Shown in pieces: positions 20,984-28,077 of a stretch of DNA of 28,077 nt. Both the position numbers and the translations under genes were made by a program. Positions within the stretch are counted from its first letter, which is position 1. Each line of letters starts with the position of its first letter. The notes under the pieces are model-generated. The model was not told the DNA's origin and did not search any database. It saw only the letters and a list, made by a program, of their open reading frames with translations. The DNA comes from Pelargonium nanum (Eukaryota; Streptophyta; Magnoliopsida; Geraniales; Geraniaceae). The stretch spans positions 1 to 28,077 of the forward strand of contig JAYMTF010000947.1 of assembly GCA_036897485.1 (NCBI GenBank), written 5' to 3'.

Positions 20984-21775
20984 TCTAATATATATATATT
21001 AAAGAGAAGTCTCTATCTAATTGTATGACATGTGTCATTTTTAATTTCTCAATTGAGTGACATGTGTCACTCAATTATAATTTAAATTATTTTAAATAAA
21101 TAAATTAAATATCAAAACTAAAACTATTTTAACAGATTATTATGCTTTTCAAATTTGATATAGATCATTGATTTTCATTTAAATCAATTTAATTGTTAAC
21201 AAAATCTATTTTAAAAAAATATGATGATAAAGTTTGAAAAGTCCAAATTAAATATAATATAAAGTAGTTTTTATGAAAACGTTTTATAAAATAAAAAATA
21301 CTTAAAATTAAATACTCTAATTTAAACGTAATATTGAAAAACAAATATTAAGCAATACGTCTACTATATATGTATAAACTAATACATAAACAACATTTCC
21401 GTTATACATAAAATTAATTTTGTTCAATGCTCAATGTATTTTGCATTCGAACCGTTAATTAATATGATTTTTCAATTATTTATCTTATATATAATTCAAG
21501 TTCAAAATTTCATAAAAATACGCTATAAATATTATGACAATCCGTAAGAGAGTATGGATTTTCTTAATAATATTTTAAATACACGTTCTAATAGCTCGAT
21601 ATTAATTTATAAACCAAAATTCATAGGTTTTAAAATATTATATAGATATGTTGTTATTATTTGAATTTTAAATTTTAGTTGAAAACTGAAGAACTGCGAG
21701 AATAGATTATTAAATCAAGTAAGGTCAATGCAAATTAAAATATGGTCCCGAACAACGCCGGGTAAAAGAACTAGT
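20984..21775 (+). mobile_element. Non-autonomous Helitron
   Basis: The 5' end is TCTAATATATATATATTAAA, preceded by A. The 3' end is CTAGT (21771-21775, fitting CTRRT), preceded by a GC hairpin CCCG(aacaacgc)CGGG at 21747-21762, eight bases from CTAGT. The TC…CTRRT ends, the 3' hairpin and the absence of inverted repeats and target duplication define Helitrons. The base after CTAGT is A rather than the usual T. The 792-base body is AT-rich and non-coding. Confidence 0.75.
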
Positions 21776-22655
21776 ATTATATGTAAAGTCAAATATTTTA
21801 CCAGACACTCTTATTTAGATTGCTCATTTATTCTATTTTGCATCTCCTTCAAAAAGAGAGTAGTGTTACCATACTAACTCAAACTGAAATAACTATTTCA
21901 AAAAGGCGGATTTAACATTTGTTGTTCGATTCCAACCTATACGTACCATTGTCCACTATTTTGGTTCCTATTCTCTACCTTTATTATTACTCATATGATA
22001 TTAAAAATTATTATTTGAAAAAATATGTTATATAATTTGAATAAGAAACTTTTATATATTTTTACTATAGAGTAATTAAAATAAAGAAGTTTATAGTGTC
22101 TTGTACGATACAATTTTTTACAATAAGCAAACACTTGCATTTGAGAGGCTTATGAAACTTGATCCAATATAATTAAGTCAAACGGTTCCATGAAAAAATT
22201 ATCAAATATTCAATCACCGACTATATATAATTAATGAAAGAAATTAAAGGTGGATGGCATGTCTATCTCCATATTTTTATGATGGTTACTCAGCCATTTA
22301 CTTCATCCAACTATTTATTTTTTGCATCTCAAAATTTATTTCTCCATATTTCTAGAAGGGTTGTAATATTTTTGTATCATCACGTTATAAAATCCTATAA
22401 TTTTCAATATTAACAATAATTTTTAAAAAAATAATGTATGGTCAATTCTAATAAAAATTTATTCTCAAATATAAAAACTCAAAAGTTACATCTAGTATAC
22501 AACGCCCATCACACATGCAATATTTGTCCGCCCAAAACAACGTAGTAGCAAAACATGAAATACAAATATGCAGGCCAAAAAGAGATAATTATATAAAATG
22601 ACTATGAGAATCCATAAACACGTATTACTCTAATTATTTTTTATGTTAATTGGCA
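21776..22655. other. AT-rich intergenic DNA, nothing recognised
   Basis: About 880 bases of AT-rich sequence between the Helitron and Mutator-like element C. I see no coding exon, RNA gene or complete element. Confidence 0.5.
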
Positions 22656-22664
22656 ATCTTAAAA

Positions 22665-23911
22665 GGGGTAATTGCAGATAAATACATTATAAATATCATG
22701 TTATGCACATAACTACATCCGCTTAGATTTGTTGCAACTAACTGCATATTGTTTTTTTTATGTTGCATCATCAGTTAAACATAACATAATACACACCTTC
22801 TCTCCTCATGTGTTTGGCATGTGATCAAAATTAATAACTTAATACCATAATTACCCTTATTACTAACAGCAAACACAAATTGGGTTTGAAGAAGAAGATA
22901 GAAGATTGACGAATATAGTAAAAGATCAAACTTGGAGAAGAGGAGGAGAGGATTAATTAATGTTCGAAGCTTGAACGAATATTTTATGAAGATCGAGCTT
23001 CACTGTCTACCTTTTTCCACGTGCGATTTTGAATTTTCTCTGTATGATTTTTGATACCCAGAAAATGTTTGTTCTGTACTCACCTTCAACAGCTGTTTCA
23101 CCATTGATTATGATTTTTTTGTAAACCTTTCATTTATTGAATGATTTAACGAAAATAGAATGGACATTAATGAATGGAAAAATAAACTAATTGAAAAAAA
23201 TAACATAATGCTCAATAAATGGAATGAACAACTGAAAATTCCTCATTCAGATCAATAAGAACAACATGGATTGATCAATAACGATAACTGAGAAATGAGA
23301 TTAAAAAAAATGGATATGAGATTCAAAATATATATAATAGAACCATGAAAATGAAATGAATATTCAAATAACAGTCAAAAATTTATTTTCAAATAACAAA
23401 GATTTGCCTGCATACTGTTAATAATTGATTAATTCATAATACATTCATATTATTATAATATAGATTTGATTTTCATATCTATATAGCTGTGTATATAGGT
23501 GTAAGATTCAAATAGAAGATAATATTTCTCAGAGCATTGATACAAGAAATCACAATCAAAACATTTATAAGATTACAGATTAAAAATCTGTCCTATCGAT
23601 CTTATATTTTTATTTACTTAATGGTTTTTGGTTGAAAGATGGAAACAAAATCACAAAGGAGATTGATGCAGCCATGCAGAGTAAGAGAATAGAAATCCAA
23701 GCATACTGTGATTGAAAAAAATACAAAACTCATTAATCTCATACATCAATTATAATATATGAAGGGTATTTTGGCCATCACACACCAATTTTAACGGAGT
23801 CATAGATGATGTAACTTAAAAATACAATATGTAGTTACTTGCAACAAATTTAAGCCGATGTAGTTATGTGCATAACATGACATTTATAATATATTTATCT
23901 GCAATTATCCC
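22665..23911. mobile_element. Long-TIR Mutator-like element C
   Basis: A 1247-base element flanked by perfect 9-base repeats ATCTTAAAA (22656-22664 and 23912-23920). The TIRs are about 100 bases: left GGGGTAATTGCAGATAAATA, right reverse complement GGGATAATTGCAGATAAATA, continuing through CATGTTATGCACATAACTAC. The interior is AT-rich with no transposase. It lies about 835 bases upstream of the UGT start. TIR conservation suggests it is relatively young. Confidence 0.88.
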
Positions 23912-24025
23912 ATCTTAAAATTTTCATTTGCCACAGTTTAATACATTAAAATTTTCGCTTAATAGAGAGTTCAATTGAAAATTATGATTAAAAGAACGAA
24001 TAATTGAAAAAAAGAAAGATAAATA

Positions 24026-24091
24026 CTCCCTCGTCTCAAAATGAGTGTCCTGTTTGCCTAAATTTTTTGTCCCAAAATGAGTGTCCTGTTT
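24026..24091 (+). repeat. Stowaway-type terminus, duplicated
   Basis: 24026-24055 carries a Stowaway-like end (CTCCCTCGTCTCAAAATGAG) after TA. Its inner part, GTCTCAAAATGAGTGTCCTG, recurs at 24069-24091 with one change, a 36-base tandem shift. No convincing opposite terminus was found, so this is a fragment or a decayed element related to the MITE at 5481. Confidence 0.6.
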
Positions 24092-24658
24092 CTATTGAGT
24101 ATTAGAAAAACATCACGTTTTTGTCACAAAATCAAATAAATAGTAATTTTCTTACCTAATTTATTAACTGAAGTTGGAGTGAAAAGTTTAGAATGATTTA
24201 TAATTGTAAATGAAATACTAAAAATTGCTGATTGACGTTAAAATTGATGAGGATATGTCGTGGCCTCGTGGGTGGTAGAAAAATACTACGAGTATTTTTA
24301 TGTAATTGAAACAATATTGTAAACTCAAAAGGACGAAAAGTTGTGCTTACATAAGCCTTACGTATGATGTTACATCATCCAAAAGTCATAGTCCACATCA
24401 CACATCTACAATTAAATTATTAAAGTCTAGAAACTCTTGTCCCATCCTCCCCACAAATCTTATTACATTTATTTCATAATATTAAATCTCCTCCAATAAT
24501 TGCACAATCACCACCACTAAATTATTATGGTAAAGGTGAGAATCAAAATAAATAAATAAATCATCATGCATTGAAAAGTAATGAATCACCACACACACAC
24601 ACAAAACACAACACAATCCCAAATATTAAACATCCTAAAATTCAAACAACTCATCATC

Positions 24659-24666
24659 TATATAAA
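24659..24666 (+). promoter_or_regulatory. TATA box of the UGT gene
   Basis: TATATAAA lies 87 bases before the ATG at 24746, predicting transcription start near 24690 and a leader of about 55 bases. The surrounding CA-rich leader region is typical of plant promoters. Confidence 0.6.
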
Positions 24667-24745
24667 TCCAACCCATCTCCTCCTCAATCTCTCACAAAAA
24701 AGCTAAAAACCCATATATACCCAATAATATTATTAGCACACCAAA

Positions 24746-26155
24746 ATGGACCAAATTACAGAAATGCCCCATGTGGCCATCTTGCCGTCGCCGGGAATGG
24801 GCCACCTTATTCCGCTGGTGGAGCTGGCCAAGCGCCTCGTCCGCCACCACCAACTCTCCGTCACCTTCATTATCCCCACCACCGGACCTCCTCCCGCCGC
24901 CGTGGAGTCCGTCCTCGCCGCCCTCCCTCCGGCCATCCGCCACGTCTTCCTCCCGCCGGTCAGCCTCCACGACCTCCCGGAGGGAACCATGATCGAAACC
25001 ACCATCTCCCTGACCGTCACTCGCTCTCTTCCGGCCCTTCGCGACGCATTCAGCTCTTTGTCCTCCTCCGCCCGGCTGGTCTCCCTCGTCGTCGACCTCT
25101 TCGGGACCGACGCCTTCGACGTTGCCCGGGAATTCTGTGTCTCGCCTTTTGTGTTCTTTCCGTCCACGGCCATGGCGCTGTCTCTGTTTCTCTACCTCCC
25201 GGAGCTCGACCGGGAGGTTTCTTGCGAGTTCCGGGACATGCCCGACCCGGTTAAGATACCGGGTTGTATACCCATCCACGGCCGGGACCTTCTCGACCCG
25301 CTTCAGGACCGGACGAACGACGCCTACAAGTGGGTCCTCCACCATGCGAAACGGTACAGTCTTGCCGAAGGTGTCATGGTGAATAGCTTCATGGAATTGG
25401 AAGGTGGTGCCCTGAAATCGCTCCAAGAGACCCGACCCGGGAAGCCGCCCGTCTACCCGGTTGGGCCGTTAGTGAACGTGGATCCAAACAACAAAGGAAA
25501 TGGGTCGGAGTGTTTGGATTGGTTGGATGCGCAACCAAATGGCTCAGTCCTATTTGTTTCTTTCGGGAGCGGTGGGACCCTTTCGTCCCAGCAAATAAAT
25601 GAGTTGGCCATGGGGTTGGAGCTGAGTGAGCAAAGGTTTCTGTGGGTCGTGCGGACCCCGAATGACAAAATCGCCAATGCCACATTTTTTAGTGTTAATA
25701 GCGATAATGACCGTTTCGATTTCCTGCCACAAGGTTTCTTAGAAAGAACCAAGGGTCAGGGCCTGGTGGTTCCGTCTTGGGCACCGCAGGCCCAAGTACT
25801 CTCCCACGCTTCCACGGGAGGGTTCCTCACACACTGTGGATGGAATTCTACGTTGGAGAGCGTGTACAATGGCGTGCCTTTAATTGTTTGGCCTCTCTAT
25901 GCCGAACAGAAAATGAACGCGATCATGCTAGCAGATGACATAAAGGTAGCGTTGCGACCCAAGGTTGGCCAAAATGGTATCGTGGGACGGGAGGAGATCG
26001 CGAAAGTGGTGAAAGGACTAATGGAAGGTGAAGAAGGGAAGAGACTCCGCAACCGGATGAAGGAACTAAAGGACGCATCCGCGGAAGTTCTTAGCAAGGA
26101 TGGGTCTTCCACAAAGGCTCTCACGGACGTAGTTCTCAAGTGGAAGAACCAATAA
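24746..26155 (+). CDS. UGT72B-type UDP-glycosyltransferase
   Basis: A single intronless frame of 469 residues, the usual length of family-1 plant UGTs. It transfers a sugar, probably glucose from UDP-glucose, to phenolic hydroxyl or amine groups in the cytosol. The sequence is closest to the hydroquinone glucosyltransferase (arbutin synthase)/UGT72B group. Visible features: catalytic H20 in LPSPGMGHLIP, its partner D117 in LVVDLFGTD, the acceptor-side N-terminal Rossmann fold, the linker with YPVGPLV (237-243), and VLFVSFGSGGTLS (268-280). The PSPG donor box is residues 345-388, running from WAPQ to AEQ with the HCGWNS core and the terminal Gln linked to UDP-glucose preference. The start is supported by a TATA box at 24659 and by family alignment. 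The 5' half is strongly GC-rich and the 3' half less so. Acceptors cannot be predicted securely; phenolics or monolignols are likely. Confidence 0.95.
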   Translation: MDQITEMPHVAILPSPGMGHLIPLVELAKRLVRHHQLSVTFIIPTTGPPPAAVESVLAALPPAIRHVFLPPVSLHDLPEGTMIETTISLTVTRSLPALRDAFSSLSSSARLVSLVVDLFGTDAFDVAREFCVSPFVFFPSTAMALSLFLYLPELDREVSCEFRDMPDPVKIPGCIPIHGRDLLDPLQDRTNDAYKWVLHHAKRYSLAEGVMVNSFMELEGGALKSLQETRPGKPPVYPVGPLVNVDPNNKGNGSECLDWLDAQPNGSVLFVSFGSGGTLSSQQINELAMGLELSEQRFLWVVRTPNDKIANATFFSVNSDNDRFDFLPQGFLERTKGQGLVVPSWAPQAQVLSHASTGGFLTHCGWNSTLESVYNGVPLIVWPLYAEQKMNAIMLADDIKVALRPKVGQNGIVGREEIAKVVKGLMEGEEGKRLRNRMKELKDASAEVLSKDGSSTKALTDVVLKWKNQ

Positions 26156-28077
26156 TTATCACTTTTATTTTTTAAAATTATATTGTGATGTGCAACAATG
26201 TTTGTCTTTGGTAAAATGTTTGTATCATATTTTTGTTTGATTTCCTTGGAGTAGTATAATATATTTTTAGCGTACAACAATCATCACTTTCTTTTTGTTG
26301 GTGATGTAATGGTTGGTTATAGAGAGAGGGCTTGTTTGGTTGTCTAGATAAAATCTTAGGTAGATATAGCTGGAAAAATGTAAAATATTCGTATAGAATA
26401 AATGTAAAATTATCTAAAATAAGAGTAAAATTATGAATATACTAACCTTTTATACTCTGCATGACACTTCAGTAGAAGAACTAATATGAATTGAAGAATA
26501 TTTAAGTAATTAATCTAACCAAAAGCATGGGCAAATGATGACTTTTTTTTCCACACGAGCGACATGAGCCTTCCACCTCCTATGAAAAATCTTCTACAAT
26601 AGCTCCCGTGGAGTGAAAATGTTTGTTAAGAGGTTTTTACAGCTCCAACAACCGAATAACGTTTTGACTCAGTATCTGTAGACATTGTCCCGTTTAAGGC
26701 GTGTGGACGACCCAAACAAGTACCGAAAGAGTTGGGCAAGATGGTTGCAGCCACAAACGCAAATGGGTGGACCCTATAGTGTGGACTTATTCATTAGTTT
26801 GTGAAAAATTGAACGAATTAAGTGATGGGAGTAGGTGGGTGGCATTGACATATGGATAAGGCCACTACCACTACCATAAAATCGACCTCAAACATCATGT
26901 ATTCATCATCAAACCGTCATCATTTGTGTGTCCTTTTTCGTTCTTCTAGATCATTTGCTTTCTAGTGTGTGATAGTATCCTATTTTATATACATATGCAT
27001 GGATTATTGGTTTGTCACGTATCTTACGCTTTCCAATAGCACATGATCAAACCAAATCACACTAACTTTTAACTTTTGTCGTGTGGGACAATTATACAAC
27101 CAATATGCCAATAGCACATGCTAACATCCATAAATTAAACGTCCATCACTAAGTGTCAAGTGTTTATTATATAAACAAACTTTCTATATACACGTTGAAT
27201 TTAATTGGTTAAAGCACATAGTTACAAACTTTTTAATAAGTATATATGAACATGTTTATTTGTAAATATTTCTTATAGTATGTTTAGAGTACAATCTTAA
27301 ACAAAAGATTAAATAAATAGTGGTTGATTATTAACTTTATACTATAATATGTATGATGTATACTCAACTGTAAGTCTATTATCGTTGTGCACATAACTCA
27401 TGCACATTTTTTCTTCTTGTATATATTGTGTTAAAGTTTGACTCGAATAGGCAAACAAAATTCGGATACCATGTAGATGTTGTGACCTTACAAGCACTCA
27501 ATAGAAAAAATCTTCAAAAATAAAGAAGAACGAACTCTTGAATTGATGAACTGAAACAAAAAATTACAATCATTCAATGATTGTCATTGATAATAGCACA
27601 CTTCAAGCTCGTCTAGGCTCTAAGAATAACGATCCAACATGAAGGCTTCATAAGAAGAAGATAATATCTTGAAGCATTTACCAAGGAAGAGAAAAGAAAG
27701 AGTAAAAAATACTCAACAACCCCATATTGATTCCCCCAATTGGATACAATAATTCCTCATCATGTGCACTTATATTTTTGTCGGTCTGTGAATGGTTTTC
27801 AAATTGAATTAGACTATTAAGAGTTTGATCTGATGTCGTAATTTGATTTAATGAGTAATTAATATTATGTTACTGGAATCTCGTAGTAAGCGAGAGAAAT
27901 ATTAGATTTGATAAAAAAGATTATCATGAATGGAAAAGTATTTTTTTATGTATAGTTTTTTACATGTATTTCACATGTATTTAATATTACTATTGAAAAT
28001 GTTTGGGGTAGAGAATGGATAAGTTTCAATATTCTAATGAATTTATTATAAATGTTAATATTTTGTACTTATTTTAT
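26156..28077. other. 3' UTR of UGT and AT-rich flank without a gene
   Basis: The UGT 3' UTR probably ends within the first 100-150 bases. The remaining sequence is AT-rich with no recognisable exon on either strand. No complete transposon with target duplication was found here. Confidence 0.5.

Noticed and set aside
24571..25426. Long alternative frames on both strands (227, 244 and 146 codons)
   Set aside because: They overlap the GC-rich 5' half of the UGT gene and have no recognisable motif; the UGT frame explains the region fully.
26330..26526. Possible small hAT-type MITE (CTTGTTTGGTT at left, AACCAAAAGC at right)
   Set aside because: The inverted ends match poorly over about 10 bases and no target duplication is visible.
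1..28077. tRNA, rRNA, CRISPR array or prokaryotic-type operon
   Set aside because: I scanned for cloverleaf-like boxes, regular spaced repeats and closely packed same-strand genes without introns and found none.

Overview
This is nuclear DNA from a flowering plant. The genes are split by AT-rich introns with GT–AG borders, the intergenic DNA is very AT-rich, and the families are plant ones: a DUF26 receptor kinase, a UGT72-type glucosyltransferase, a defensin-like peptide, and plastid-targeted SirB and J-ferredoxin proteins. The transposon types (Stowaway-like MITE, long-TIR Mutator-like elements, Helitron, TRIM) also fit a eudicot. My guess is an asterid, perhaps Lamiales, but I cannot prove this from sequence alone. 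There is no sign of prokaryotic or organellar genes.

Layout. 1-222: decayed RNase H relic of a retroelement. 352-2263 (+): six-exon sirohydrochlorin ferrochelatase (SirB, siroheme synthesis). 3015-4611 (-): six-exon plastid protein with a J domain and a 4Fe-4S ferredoxin domain, convergent with SIRB. 4612-4973: short shared promoter, divergent with 4974-8773 (+), a six-exon membrane protein of unknown function. That gene has an apparent GC-AG intron and a one-base-overlapping uORF, and its second intron carries a Stowaway-like MITE and a TRIM-like element. 9206-9781: long-TIR Mutator-like element A. 10683-13627 (-): six-exon cysteine-rich receptor-like kinase. 13628-18466: gene-poor AT-rich DNA with G-boxes and an interrupted LTR relic. 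18467-20390 (-): two-exon defensin-like secreted peptide gene, too small and too split to appear as a long ORF; its intron hosts Mutator-like element B. 20600-20622: scrap of a second defensin-like copy. 20984-21775: non-autonomous Helitron. 22665-23911: Mutator-like element C. 24746-26155 (+): intronless UGT72B-type glycosyltransferase. 26156-28077: no gene seen.

How the parts relate. The left 9 kb is a compact cluster of housekeeping genes (two plastid proteins tied to iron cofactors, plus a membrane protein). The right 18 kb is an accessory region of stress/defence-type genes (CRK, defensin-like peptide, UGT) spread among young and old transposons. Nothing shows that these genes form one pathway. 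Exon models come from splice consensus, phase agreement and conserved protein motifs read by eye. All six reconstructed coding sequences close in frame: 210, 302, 262, 650, 71 and 469 residues.
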